This document shows positions 10,438-22,469 of a DNA stretch of 64,000 nt, one piece after another. How positions within the stretch are numbered: position 1 is the first letter of the stretch; every line of letters begins with the position of its first letter. The notes beneath the pieces were generated by a model, which did not search any database, had not been told where the DNA came from, and was given only the letters and a program-made list of their open reading frames with translations. The position numbers were made by a program, and so were the translations under genes. Origin of the DNA: Leptobrachium leishanense (taxonomy: Eukaryota; Chordata; Amphibia; Anura; Megophryidae); contig CM019075.1 in the NCBI GenBank assembly GCA_009667805.1, positions 19,837,615-19,901,614 on the forward strand. The letters are read 5' to 3'.

Positions 10438-10790
10438 GCAGGTTGTTGCTGAGTGTGAGGCGCGGCGTGCAGGTTGTTGCTGAGTGTGAGGCGCGGCGCG
10501 CAGGTTGTTGCTGAGTTTGAGGCGCGGCGCGCAGGTTGTTGCTGAGTGTGAGGCGCGGCGCGCAGGTTGTTGCTGAGTGTGAGGCGCGGCGTGCAGGTTG
10601 TTGCTGAGTTTGAGGCGCGGCGTGCAGGTTGTTGCTGAGTGTGAGGCGCGGCGTGCAGGTTGTTGCTGAGTGTGAGGCGCGGCGTGCAGGTTGTTGCTGA
10701 GTTTGAGGCGCGGCGCGCAGGTTGTTGCTGAGTGTGAGGCGCGGCGCGCAGGTTGTTGCTGAGTGTGAGGCGCGGCGCGCAGGTTGGTGC
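10438..10790 (+). repeat. 31-base minisatellite (MTX1 intron 2)
   Basis: About eleven units of 31 bases built on caggttgttgctgagtgtga followed by a GC-rich ggcgcggcgcg. The array ends about 55 bases before exon 3. Confidence 0.92.
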
Positions 10791-10844
10791 TGAGTGATCA
10801 GATCATACTTCCGTTAGGTTAATATCCTCCTTCTCTTCTTGCAG

Positions 10845-10924
10845 GTCATCTGCCCGCTTTAAAGACCCAGGATGAGGGAGACCTTTATCAAGTGACAAAA
10901 ATTATTACCCATCTAAGGAAGCAG
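10845..10924 (+). CDS. MTX1: MTX1 exon 3 (residues 51-77)
   Basis: The acceptor CTTCTTGCAG precedes HLPALKTQDEGDLYQVTKII followed by THLRKQ. LPAL and KIITHLRK are hallmarks of metaxin-1. The donor GTGAGC is at 10925 and the exon ends in phase 0. The middle (TQDEGDLYQVT) is more diverged from mammals than the flanks. Confidence 0.95.
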
Positions 10925-11146
10925 GTGAGCTCTGTACATATCATTACTCCTTAATACCTGAAGGACCAATGTCATAACTGTTACATCATAAATGCATTGA
11001 CAATAAAGACCCTTGGTCCTTAAAGGGTTAAAGGAGCTTTGCCAACTCTGAGTATTATAGAGACACTGACAGGGTTAATATAGAGTTCCATTTTTTTTGT
11101 CCTTAAATTATTGGGCTGGTGCCGCTGACAGATTCAGCCCAATTAT

Positions 11147-11805
11147 TATCTTGTGTAGGGAGAGGTATAAGTAGAAAGAGGGCAGTGCTCATGCCGCTGT
11201 ACATAGCACTGGTGAGACCTCACTTGGAGTACTGTGTGCAGCGCTGGAGACCGTATCTCCAGAAGGATATAGATACCTTAGAGAGAGATCAGAGAAGAGC
11301 TAATATATGCTGCACGTCTTGAAGGACAAACGTTACCAGGAAAGGGTTAATGATCTTAACATGTATAGCTTTGAAAAAAGACGAGACAGAGGAGATATGA
11401 TAGAAACATTTAAATACGTAAAGGGAATCCACAAGGTAGAGGAAGGGAGTATATTTAAAAGGAAACAAAGTAGCAAAACAAGAGGACATAGTCTTGGATT
11501 AGAGGACATAGTCTTGGATTAGAGGACATAGTCTTGGATTAGAGGACATAGTCTTGGATTAGAGGACATAGTCTTGGATTAGAGGACATGGTCTTGGATT
11601 AGAGGAGCAAAGGTTTAAAAGTAACATCAGTTTGTATTATTTTACCGAGAGGGTGGTGGATACATGGAACAGCCTTCCAGTAGAAGTGCTAGAGGCGCAG
11701 TGATTGAGTTTAAGCAGCCATGGGATAGGCATAAGATTCTCCTAAATAAAAGATAAATCCCGGTAAAGTATCCCTAGAATTGGGCCGACAAGGTTCTTAT
11801 TTGCC
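11147..11805 (+). mobile_element. CR1/L2-type LINE 3' fragment with internal 20-base expansion
   Basis: Translation shows [20 protein letters not shown], the C-terminal region of the LINE reverse transcriptase ORF, then the RGHSL and W.SLPVEV-type tail in broken frames. It ends in aattgggccgacaaggttct. At 11481-11600 a 20-base unit, agaggacatagtcttggatt, is repeated six times; the 32.7-kb copy has one. Confidence 0.8.
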
Positions 11806-12713
11806 GACATATTCTGAGGGTTATTCAGAGAGAGCCGATCTGGCCCCGAACAGTGAATTTCCCCGTACGGTGAGATTTTGGAGCCATTCGACTATTCAGA
11901 GAGCAGGTAGTTCGCTAAATTTTGGCGAATTGCCTGCACGTACGGTGCCTGTTCGACGGCAGTGAAATCCCCATAGAGAAGCAATGGTTAATCTATTCAG
12001 AGACACTGAACAGCAGAGAAAAGTTGTCGCAATGCCCTGCTGTTCGTTGGTTTCATTCGACAGGTTTATTCAGGCGAATCCCATAGGCTTCAATGTTAAA
12101 AATATTCCCGTTTTATACAATATCTAATAAACCGTTTATTATTTTAATCTTCAGCAAAAAGTCTCTTTATTTTGTTTTTTGGGGATCTGTTTAATCATTT
12201 TTCTGGATATTCGTTTTTTTCGGCTAATTTTTTTTCCCGTTCTTTTATAAATAATGTTTTTTTCTGTAACAGACCTTTTTATTATCATTCATTGGATCTT
12301 ATGTGTAAATTCCAGACATTTTCGTCCTGTCTTTTCTCTTTTTTTTTCTTTTTGCAAACAGCGTTTCAATTTTGACACTTTAAATTGTTTTATTCATTTA
12401 TTTTTTTACACATTCGGCGGCTTTTTTTCATTTCGGGTTCAGCGGATCATAATGAATCAGATGTGATATTCTCTGAGTGTTTAACCCCCCCCCCCCCTGA
12501 AATTATCGAATCTGATACTTTCAGCCAGTTCTGTGTATTATTGAATCGGATGCGATCATTTCGGCAGTTCTTCTTCTTTTTTTTTTTCTTTCAGCAGTTT
12601 TGCGGCAGCTTTTTCCCCACACTGAATGGTAAATTCACCGCAGGGTGGGGAAATGTGATTCCCTGAAGTGCGGGGAACGACCGATCACCGTAATAACCCC
12701 TTCTATGTTTCTA
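11806..12713. other. Foldback-type repeats and T-rich DNA
   Basis: Starting at about 11815, gggttattcagagaga... and later ctattcagagagcagg and ttattcaggcgaat are end motifs of the ggttattcagag MITE family (also at 51.4, 53.4 and 62.5 kb). The rest is T-rich, with a C10 tract at about 12485. No gene is seen. Confidence 0.4.
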
Positions 12714-12717
12714 TTAA

Positions 12718-12975
12718 CCCTTTCACTGCTGAGGACGTGTGGGGAACGTCCTCATTGACTCCTAAAGAAAGATCAGGGTTACTTTGAACCCTGATATCTC
12801 CCAACTGTTTTCAGCTAGCAGGGTCGTGTTTGGTATCATTAGAAAGGTCAGAGCATGGCCTTTCCAATGATACCAAACATGACCATGTCTAAAGTAAAGA
12901 AAAAAAATAAAAACAATAATAAAAAAAGGAAAAATGTGTTTTTCTAAGACGTGAAATGGCTCAGCAGTGAAGGGG
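12718..12975. mobile_element. Short TTAA-flanked piggyBac-like MITE
   Basis: TTAA at 12714-12717 and 12976-12979. Ends CCCTTTCACTGCTGAG and CTCAGCAGTGAAGGGG are clear inverted repeats. It is 258 bases and non-coding. An (ATT)n run of about 28 bases follows directly. Confidence 0.8.
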
Positions 12976-13008
12976 TTAATATTATTATTATTATTATTAT
13001 TATTATTT

Positions 13009-14073
13009 TCTTTTTGGGGTGATTTCATGGTGTAAAAAAAAATAAAAAATCCAGCCTCTGCCTAATTCTTTATGGGCAAATAATTTTTTTCTATAGAGTT
13101 CCTTTTTAAGGTTCATTTTCCTTATTATATATATTTAAAAAGACCGCCATTTTTTTTGTTTAAGCCGCCTCCTCTAGGCGCGGCATGCAGCGTCTGTGTT
13201 GTTCATCGTGTGACGAATACAATGTCCGCTGCTCATTTCTTGTTCCCGTTCACTAACAGGTCACCCGAGGTCTGTTTGTATTGGCCCTGTATAAATTTGT
13301 GCTGTAGGTGTTCCAGCCCGCAGAGCATTTTACCTTTCAGACAGCAGCGCTAGTAGACGCCCCTCCCCCTCTGGAGGTGTAATTAATGCTCCATTGATTC
13401 TTTTTTTTCCCCCATTATCTGTCCTGTTATCTTGCATTCAGCCATTAATCTATCCTTATCATTCAATGGGCTCATTAATGCATTTGGCGACATGATACCG
13501 GAGGTTCACCAGTTACCCAAACACGCAATGCTTGTGAGTAGAACACGCTGTACACGCGTAGTGCGCAGGTTATGATGTGATGAGCCTGAGCTTCTGTTTC
13601 CTGGTAGTACAGAGATAGATGATACGGAGACATGAACGGCTGCTTCCTCTGATCTCATGTCTCTATGGAGAATATATATAGTAGGCATGTTAGTTTTTTC
13701 TGTGTGGCGGGTGGGGGGGCATGGTGGGCTCCTAAGTGGTGCCTGAGAACATGAATGGGAACAGAGAGCTCTGGTGTATCTGCCATTGGCCTCATTTTTT
13801 GATAAATTACCATCATCTTGATGCAAGGCCTTGGGGCAAATGGTGTGTTTATAGGTCAGATAACTGCCTGAAATTACTATTTGCCTAATATATGTATCGC
13901 AAATCCAAAGCACACCTTGAAGTCCAGAAATCTCCTTCTGCTCGGGTTCTCATTCCTAAAATCCCTTTATATAATTACTCTATTTAGGTTGTGCACCATG
14001 AATTGAGTAATATATAGAACTGGCTGCTGTGCCTGTACATGTGAATCATTAGCTATAGTCTGCCCTGGCACAA
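13009..14073. other. MTX1 intron 3, no gene seen
   Basis: Unassigned intronic sequence with poly-T runs. I recognise no conserved exon or repeat. Confidence 0.4.
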
Positions 14074-15690
14074 TATTCTGCATATTACACCCCCGCGTGA
14101 TATTCCGCATATTACACCCCCGGTGCGATATTACGCCCCGCCGCGATATTTTGCTTATTACGCCACCGGCAAGATATTCGGCTTATTACACCCCCGGCTC
14201 GATATTCCACTTATTACGCCCCCAGCGCGATATTCCACTTATTACACTCCTGGTGCGATATTCCGCTTATTACGCCCCTGCGCAATATTTCGCATATTAC
14301 ACTCCCGGCACAATATTCTGCTTATTACGCCCCCGGCGCGATATTCCTGCTTATTACGCCCCCGGCGCGATATTCCTGCTTATTACGCCCCCGGCGCGAT
14401 ATTCCTGCTTATTACGCCCCCGGCGCGATATTCCTGCTTATTACGCCCCCGGCGCGATATTCCTGCTTATTACGCCCCCGCGCGATATTCCTGCTTATTA
14501 CGCCCCCGGCGCGATATTCCTGCTTATTACGCCCCCGGCGCGATATTCCTGCTTATTACGCCCCCGGCGCGATATTCCTGCTTATTACGCCCCCGGTGCG
14601 ATATTCCTGCTTATTACGCCCCTGCGCAAAATTTCGCATATTACGCCCCCGGCACAATATTCTGCATATTACGCACCAGGCGCGATATTACGCATATTAC
14701 GCCCCGTACGATATTCCGTTTATAATGCCCCCAGTGCGATATTCTGCTTATAATGCCCCGGCACAATATTCTGCTTATTATGCCCCCGGCGCGATATTCC
14801 GCATATTATGCCCCCGTGAGATATTACGCACCCGGCACGATATCCCACTTATTATGCCCCTGGCATCTGTCTTCAGACTAAAATGCCATTTAGTTTTAGT
14901 CTGTCTTTTTACGTCCCCGGCACGATATTCCGCTTTTAACACCCTAGACGCGATATTCCGCCCCGGTGTGATATTCCACCCCTGCACCATATTCTGCTTA
15001 TTACGCCACCGGTGCAATATTCTGCATATTGCACCCCCGGTGCGATATATTCCGCATATTGCACCCCCTGCGAGGTGTATTCTGCATATTACGCCCCTGG
15101 TGTGATATATTCTGCATATTACGTCCCGGCGTGATATTACGCTGCAAGTGCAATATTACACATGTTATGCCCCTGGCGCAATATTCCACATATTGCGCCC
15201 TCGGTGCGCTATTCCTCATATTACGCCTCCATGGCCCACTTATGCTCCCGACGCAATATTATGCATACTACGCCCTCGACGCAAAATTACTCATATTACG
15301 CTCCTGACGCGGTATTCCTCCCCTGCACGATATTCTGCATATTTTGTCCTGGCGCAATATTCCATGTATTACACCCCGCTGCCCGACTCGATATTCCACC
15401 AGGGCGCTATATTACTTCTCAGTCACGATATTTCGCAAATTACGCCCCCGGCGCGATATTCCGCATGTCACACCCCCAGTGCAATATTTCACTTTGAGCT
15501 TGATATTGTGCATATTACGAACCAGCACGATATTCTACCCCGGCGTGATGTTACGCCCCCGCACAATATTCCGCATATCGCACCCTCGCGCAATATTCCT
15601 CATATTCAGGCCGCGGCCGATAATCCGCCCCTGCTTGATATTCTGCATATTAAGCCCCGGGCGCGATATTCTGTATATTACGGGTGCCCC
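14074..15690 (+). repeat. 29-base minisatellite with GCGCGATATT core (MTX1 intron 3)
   Basis: About 55 units. The centre (14340-14610) is almost perfect, with period 29 (gcgcgatattcctgcttatt plus acgcccccg). Both flanks are diverged. Occasional 28-base units shift the frame, so both strands show long but meaningless frames. Confidence 0.95.
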
Positions 15691-17067
15691 ATGTCTCCGA
15701 CACTCCAGATCTGTAGAAACCTCTAGGTGTATGCTGTAGCGTAGGCTGTAGGCTAATCCTCTCAGCAAGATAACAAGGTACACATGGACCTGACAATAGA
15801 CAGACAATAACATTCTTGCATAACACGGCTTACACAAACTTTTTTGCACACAAGAGGCCTGCACCGTACAAATATGCCCCCAGATCCATGTACCCCAAGT
15901 CCAAAGTGACTTGTGTCATATACGCGTTATACCATGTGTGACTATTTATGTGCGTTACACCTTGTGTGACGATTTATTCCTGTGTGCTGTCGGTAGGTCT
16001 GTGGATTAAGTGAGGTGGACTGGCTGTGAGAGTGCGGTATTTGTGGGTCGGTAAATCCGTTAACCCCGAGCGCCTATCGGTTCATGCGGCCTCATTCTCA
16101 AGGAAACCCTCTGACCCTGCATCTCGATAACATTCTCAGCTTTTCATATGTGAAAATAAAGTCTTGTTTCTGCAGAATCTGTACCAGAGCCTGTCAGAGT
16201 GCCGGCACCGCGAATACCGGGCCTGGCTTCCACCAGGTACTCACATTATTTGAATGTACGTGGCAGCCCCTGTGATATAGATGTGTGCCGCACCTGATCG
16301 GGTTTCTGTATGTGCACCCGCTCGGTAACACAGGCATTTCATGTCCCACGGTCCATTAAACCTGAACTCGGCCTCACTGTGCGGCGTGTCCTTCAATCTG
16401 GTGGAAACTCTGAAGAGCTGGGAGAGGAGAACACGGCATCTCTGTCTCGCCATGCGAACGAGCTGCCACATAATAAAATAATCGGAACATTTCTGTGGTT
16501 TCCCCGGGTCCGGATGATCAGGCCTTTGAGGGGAGCGCACACAGTGACCTTCTGTTTCATACCGCGTCCCAGAAAACCAGTTAGAATTTCCGACACCATC
16601 AAGGGACGGGAGACATCACAAGCGCCTTTATGGTTTTTTTTTTCTTATTCTTCTTCTTTCACAAAAAAAGACATTCCAGATTAAAGTTGCAAAATTCAGG
16701 CCCTAAAATCACAGTCATAGGGTTTATTTCAGCGATGGGGAACCTTGGCCCTAGGGATGGACAGCTTATCGAGAGTTGATATTGGGAAAATTACCATTAA
16801 TGTGTCGGTCCTTTATTTGTCGATATCGCTGATAATCGGACAAGGTGGCTAACTGTAGCCTCGACATGCGACTCCCGCAGCTTGGCTCCAATCTGGGGCT
16901 TCTCCCACAGCAAGCTGACATCTTGGCTGTCATCCCTCACTGTAGGACTTCCCCTGCGGAGTGACGGTATTGTGCATGAGCGCGTGGGCGACTCAATCAG
17001 GATTCCCTATACAGGGATCCAAAAGACCCTTGAATCTCCGGTGCCGTATGTTCTACAGCGGGGTCAG
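15691..17067. other. MTX1 intron 3 end, no gene seen
   Basis: Mostly unassigned. Around 16735-16760 and 17065-17200 there are partial copies of the foldback repeat whose ends read like gtcagcaatctagaccctcc and aaacatctggaag. Confidence 0.4.
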
Positions 17068-17369
17068 CAATCTAGACCCTCCAGATGACTTGGAACTACA
17101 TTTCCCATGAGGCTCTGCCAACCCAATGAGTAGCCATACATCAATGGAGATTCAGTTCAAAAACATCTGGAAGGGGGGGGGGCAAGCTTCCTGACCCCTG
17201 GTTTAGTGGATGGCCCCTTCAGTTGGACATCTGACACCTTTTCTTTGAGCCAACGATTTGCCGTATTAGATGCTGTTTTAGATGTTGAAGCCCTTGCTAG
17301 GCTCCCTCTAGCCCGCTGCATTCGTGCCCTTACCCCTCCGGTAACCTTTCTATTCCTTATATTATCTAG

Positions 17370-17462
17370 AAGTACAACGCAGATTACGACCTCTCGGCCA
17401 AACAGGGAGCCGACACGTTGGCGTTCATCTCACTGCTGGAGGAGAAGCTGCTTCCAGCCCTG
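17370..17462 (+). CDS. MTX1: MTX1 exon 4 (residues 78-108)
   Basis: This exon encodes [20 protein letters not shown] followed by [11 protein letters not shown], nearly identical to mammalian metaxin-1 at the start of the helical GST-C-like domain. The acceptor is TTATCTAG and the donor GTAAGA (17463). It is separated from exon 5 by only 92 bases, the smallest intron of the gene. Confidence 0.97.
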
Positions 17463-17554
17463 GTAAGAATGGAGCTATTCCTTTTTGTTTTGTTACTGCG
17501 GACTAGTCGAATTGTCGTTTTTATTGATCCTCCGTCTCCTGCTGGTCTCCGCAG

Positions 17555-17737
17555 ATTCACATGTTGTGGGTGGACTCCAGGAATTATGTGGAGCACACAC
17601 GTAAGTGGTACGCAGAGGCCATTCCTTTCCCTCTGAACTTCTTCATCCCCAACCAAATGCATAGGAGGTCACTGGAACGCCTGCAGCTGATCAGGGGAGA
17701 GAGCTGGGAAGAGGAGGACGACGCTCTGGAGAAGCAG
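17555..17737 (+). CDS. MTX1: MTX1 exon 5 (residues 109-169)
   Basis: This is the largest internal exon. The translation contains [20 protein letters not shown] and LNFFIPNQM, matching the metaxin signature [26 protein letters not shown]. It then runs into the acidic EEEDD segment. The acceptor is TCTCCGCAG and the donor GTGATA (17738); both ends are phase 0. Confidence 0.97.
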
Positions 17738-17904
17738 GTGATAAAGACGCTCTGGTCTTCAGCTGGGGAGAAGGTCAATAGTCTGGAGTTTGGTGGTGGA
17801 GAACTTAAGAGATGGGGCTGGTTGATGGTGGGTGGTCACGGGGGAGATGGTGTTGATCTGGGTATAGGGTTGAAAGATGGAGGGAGTCATGGGATAGTGT
17901 AGAT

Positions 17905-18041
17905 CAGCTGTCGGCAACCTTGGCCTTCTGGATGTTTTGTGCCCACATTCCCCGTGAGTCTCTTCAAACTTGATGAGTGGCTGAGCATCATGGGAGATGT
18001 AGTTCCAAAACATCTGGAGGGCCAAGTTTGCTGACCCCTAG
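17905..18041. repeat. Foldback MITE (intron 5)
   Basis: The ends, cagctgtcggcaaccttggc and gccaagtttgctgacccct, are inverted repeats. The middle contains catcatgggagatgtagttc, the signature of a family also seen at 27.6 and 61.1 kb. Confidence 0.65.
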
Positions 18042-18091
18042 TATATATGGTTGGTGAATGGTGAAAAGGTGTGAAGATGGAGGGGAAGACT

Positions 18092-18232
18092 GCTGGGAGA
18101 TGGGGAGGGGTCAGAGTGCGGGAGATGGGGAGGGGTCAGAGTGCGGGAGATGGGGAGGGGTCAGAGTGCGGGAGATGGGGAGGGGTCAGAGTGCGGGAGA
18201 TGGGGAGGGGTCAGAGTGCGGGAGATGGGGAG
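18092..18232 (+). repeat. 25-base G-rich minisatellite
   Basis: Five to six units of 25 bases built on gatggggaggggtcagagtg. The runs GGGG-A-GGGG in each unit make G-quadruplex formation possible on the + strand. Confidence 0.9.
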
Positions 18233-18439
18233 GAAGTTCATTGTTCGAGGTGATCTCCTGGAGTAGGTATGAGACTAATAATGGATGGAACATACAGGCC
18301 ATGGGATATTGTACCGAGGGGTTGCCATAGTTAGAAGATGTTGTTGGGAGGGGTCTACTAGTGTGACGGCACTTTTTGCATGTTTGGTAGAGATTGTAAA
18401 TCTATGCCATATGTAATGCGTTGTCTCATGTCTTCGCAG

Positions 18440-18516
18440 CTCTACGCAGACGCCCAAGAATGCATGACTCTATTGTCACAGCGCCTCGGGACGCAGAAGT
18501 TCTTTTTTGGAGAATC
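18440..18516 (+). CDS. MTX1: MTX1 exon 6 (residues 170-195)
   Basis: The exon encodes LYADAQECMTLLSQRLGTQK and then FFFGES, matching the metaxin-1 segment that ends in QKFFFGD. The acceptor is CTTCGCAG and the donor GTAAGT (18517). It ends in phase 2 within the Ser195 codon. Confidence 0.96.
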
Positions 18517-18923
18517 GTAAGTGTCTGAAAATGGACAGATCGCACACACACGCTCACCTGCTCCTTCCCCGCGTAGCGTTTAATTAAAGATATCCCCAAG
18601 TGCAGTCTGAGGCTTTTTCACTCCCACCCACCTGACCACAGCACAGTGACAGGGATTGTGCGAGCTCGGTGGAGCGTTTCTACGGCCGGCCTGGCTGCAC
18701 GGTCTCTCGTGTCCGTTAACTAGATCGTATCGCACAGACACAGAGTGAACACTCGAGCTCAGGCCCATCCTGCACCTTAATGATTCTAATGCACAAAACG
18801 AAACGTGCGCTTCTGCAGCTCAGGAAGGCATGCAGGGATTGCAGCAATAGTGGCCTTTCGTTAAGCTCTTCACTGCTAAGGGCGTGCAGGACACATCCTG
18901 TGGATTGTTAGCATTCATTAGGG

Positions 18924-19059
18924 CAGTGACGGTGAACCTTGGCACCCCAGATGTTTCTGCACTGCATGTCTCGTGATGCTCAGCCAGCCTCAAGTGTGAC
19001 TAAGCATCATGGGACATGCAGTGCAGAAACATCTGGGGTGTCAAGGTTCACCGTCACTG
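18924..19059. mobile_element. hAT-like foldback MITE (intron 6)
   Basis: Arms of more than 40 bases, starting CAGTGACGGTGAACCTTGGC, are almost perfectly self-complementary. Flanks cattaggg (18916-18923) and cgttaggg (19060-19067) agree at 7 of 8 positions, fitting the 8-base duplication of hAT elements. Confidence 0.75.
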
Positions 19060-19360
19060 CGTTAGGGCACAAAATCCAAAATTGTGTCATTTTTCAGTAA
19101 CTGTACAAATTAAAGTTATTTTCTAAAAGAGGAGGGTCTGCTGAAAAAAACGAGGTGTAATATGTGCGGGTATCTGCGATAAATGGCTGGAATTGATGAT
19201 TAAATGCATAGCTAGTTAACTGGTGGCCCCTCTAGCTTTCCTAGGGGAAGCCCAACCTCCTGCCCTGGCTAAGATTATGTTACTGAATGCCCACCATACT
19301 AAGCTGCTGAGCACACTGCAAATCGGTGTAATCGCCCCCTTCTGATGGTTTTCCTTACAG

Positions 19361-19515
19361 ACCTGCCTCTCTGGACGCCTACATTTTCAGCTATTTGGCT
19401 CTCATCCTGAACACTAAGCTACCCAACCACAAGCTACAGCAGCACCTGAAGACCTTGAACAACCTGTGCCAGTACTGCAACTGCATCCTCACCCTATACT
19501 TCCCCAGTGATGGAG
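19361..19515 (+). CDS. MTX1: MTX1 exon 7 (residues 195-247)
   Basis: The exon encodes PASLDAYIFSYLALILNTKL and then the helix with HLKTLNNLCQYC up to LYFPSDG, the C-terminal part of the GST-C-like domain. The acceptor is CTTACAG and the donor GTATGT (19516). It ends in phase 1. Confidence 0.96.
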
Positions 19516-19799
19516 GTATGTCCATGGCCGCTCCGCTCGGCTCTGTGTGATATGGGAAATTATTGAATTTCGCCAAGTAGGACTATAAATTAGAATTTTT
19601 TAATAAAGGACTCGGAGGCGAGTATTGCAATACTCGCCGCTGAGCTCTTGTATTAAAATTGGTCTTAAACGTGTCATACCCGAAATTTTATCGTTTTGCC
19701 ACCGAGCTGGCCGGGAATTCCTAAAAATCCAGACACAGTGTGGTCAAGGAAAGAACTCCATAACCCCAGCAGGAAGCATTGTGAATTCAGACAGCAAAT

Positions 19800-20110
19800 T
19801 CTAATTTAATCTTAGTCTCAGTCTTCAGGCTAAAATGCCATTTAGTTTAATCTGTCTTCAGACTAAAATTACATTTAGTTTCAGTCTCAGTCTTTAGGCT
19901 AAAATGCCATTTAGTTTCAGTCTCAGTCTTTAGGCTAAAATGCCATTTAGTTTCAGTCTTTAGGCTAAAATGCCATTTAGTTTCAGTCTCTGTCTTCAGA
20001 CTAAAATGACATTTAGTTTTAGTCCTCTGAATCGTTTTAGTCGAGTAAATGTCACAAGATTTTAGTCAACTAAATCTAGAGTGGATGTCGTCAACTAAAA
20101 TGTAATGGAC
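19800..20110 (+). repeat. Tandem repeat of ttagtttcagtct/ggctaaaatgccat units
   Basis: Six or so units of variable length (about 25-40 bases) containing gctaaaatgccatttagttt. A related fragment is embedded in the 29-base array at about 14868-14910. Confidence 0.7.
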
Positions 20111-22106
20111 AATATTCCAAGGTTGGTTCTAACAACTCCATAGACTATGTGCCCTATAACTATCTTAACGCTCAAATATGTGCATGTTAACACTAGGATA
20201 AGTGACTTTAACGCACGCGCCTCCCCCCCCCCCCACCATATTACAACCCTAGCATTCACAGGTTAAAACAAACTCGTCACTGCATCGGTGATTGCACACT
20301 TTTCCGAGTGCTTAGTGTACTTTGCGCTCCCTATACCTGACATGGGGAGCGCAATGTCCTAACGCTAATTACCCCACCGATGTGGTAACAAAAAAGTTAA
20401 CCACGGCTAGAAGATGGTGCCAACTGTTTGCGCTTCTGCGAAGATCAGTTAACACCAGCTGAACCCCCCCCCCCAAGAAAATCTGATACTCAGCCCTCAT
20501 CCCGCGGTTCGAACGTCAGCCTGATTCACTGCTTCTGGCTGCCGGGAGCCGAGTGAGACTGGGACATATAATCCCCAGTCTCCCTCCACAACCCTGCACG
20601 AGAGCGAGATCACGCAGGGCTTGCGTCACGGCAGCACAAGCCTCCATGGAGTCTTATGGACTCAAGGAGGTGATACCTGCGGAGGCGTGGAAGTATCAGG
20701 GAGGGTTGAGCTGTGCTAGCAGGCTGCTGATTAGTTCTTGTCCCGTAGTATCGTGCTAAAACGGAGGTCGCTGGGTGTAAACCCGTTAACTATCGGGGCA
20801 CTGATCCATAGACATGACTTGATACATGAACAAACGTGAACAAGATTGCTGAATCTCAATGATACACGAGTTGTGCGGCCTGCAGGGCAGTCACACAATA
20901 CCTAGATACAGATACTGAAAACACAGCAAAAAAGGCCTTGATTCCCACACCAGGGAGGTACTACAAGAAACCTAATTTACTCCTCAGCACCAAATGGCTT
21001 TGTGGCCAGGAGGTCACTGGGTGGAAACACTTTAACTATCTGTGTCCTGACACATAGACATGACGTGATACATGAACAAACGTGAACAAGATTGCTGATG
21101 CAAGACTTACTTGAGACATACAGAGCGGGAACACTTGTGTACATTAGCCTGCAGGGAAGGCCTACAATCTAAGATTGGATATACTGTATGAACTCAGCTA
21201 TACAGAGGGGGAACACAAAGTTCAATAGCCTGCAGGCAGGCCTGCTATCAACGATAGGCTTCTGTATAGCCACCAAGGAAACAGATACTCAACAGGAAAC
21301 AAGACAGTAGATGAATTCAGCAACAGACCGGACAGGACTTAAATCTAAAAACTAGGAACAAACCTGACACTGATCTAGACACAGAACTGGATGCCTTGAG
21401 ATAAGGCCTTGAAACCAGACAGACAAACAGACATGAAAACATAAACCAGACTAGAAACTCAGAAGCATGAATTTAGCTAAACAGAGGGGGAACGCAGGCA
21501 GGCCTACTATCAACGATAGGCTTCTGTATAGCCACCAAGGAAACAGATACTCAACAGGATACATAAACTAGGAACTCGGATACATGAACATGAAACTCAA
21601 ATAACATGAACTAGAAACCAAGATACATGAACTAGAACTAGAAATCACCAAGACAAGAACTAGACAGATACTCGAACTACTCAATTTCAAGAAAAGCCGG
21701 AACTAGGACTCCACTAACTCCAAACTATTCCCACGAACGTTCAAGGAGCAGCTCCACTCACCCTCTTTTTTAAAGGCTGATGGCTCCTTGCACTTATGCC
21801 TAGCTCCGCCCCCTCAGATGCCGTTTTGCCAGCTCTTACTACTGGCAACAGGCTAGCCAGCGACGCCACCTGGTGCCCTGACCCCGCAGGAAGCGCTGCG
21901 GGGGCCAAGGATGTAACAGACACGAAGCGGAAGCCGGAAGTTTTCCCTGTTAGTGTCCCCCGTTTTAGCGCCTACTTTGTATTACAGCCCTGTAATGGCT
22001 CTGGTTAAGTTATCACCAACTATGGAATATTTCCCATTGTGTTTAAAGTGTATTATACATTATTCAGGCATTGCTCTAGAGTTTCCGCACTCAGCATATA
22101 CTCCTG
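20111..22106. other. Diverged repeat-rich intron 7 segment
   Basis: Two internal duplications are visible: gaacaaacgtgaacaagatt at about 20830 and about 21078, and ctatcaacgataggcttctg at about 21246 and about 21510. The long stretch rich in aga/aca looks like decayed LTR-element DNA, but no domain is recognisable. Poly-C tracts lie at about 20225 and about 20467. Confidence 0.4.
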
Positions 22107-22187
22107 CAGGGGTGTGGAAATTTTAAAAAAAATCTACTAGTCCAATCTACTTGTCCCTCAGGATGAGCAACTTGTCCTGATAATTTC

Positions 22188-22290
22188 AACAAAATAGTGT
22201 TTAAATAGAGGTCTTTATTCATAACAGCCTATAGAGGCAGCGTCAGATACATGTGATGAATAAAGACCTTTATTTAAACACTATTTTGTT
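22188..22290. repeat. Near-perfect 35-base foldback
   Basis: Arms 22188-22222 and 22256-22290 are inverted copies with one mismatch and a 33-base loop. This may be a minimal MITE nested in the larger element. Confidence 0.85.
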
Positions 22291-22469
22291 ATGTATGTAT
22301 GTATAAGGGATGCACCGATACCACTTTTTAAGTACGAGTACCGATACTTTTTTCAAGTACTCACCAATACCGAGTACCGATACTTTTATTTTATGTCGTG
22401 TGGCCACTTTCCAATAAGAACAGACCTCATAAAAATGCTCCCAGCTCACATGTATATACCCCCCCGAGA

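Noticed and set aside
14097..15739. Several + strand frames up to 218 codons with YYAPGAIF-like repeats
   Set aside because: Translation of the 29-base array, with frames switching at unit-length changes.
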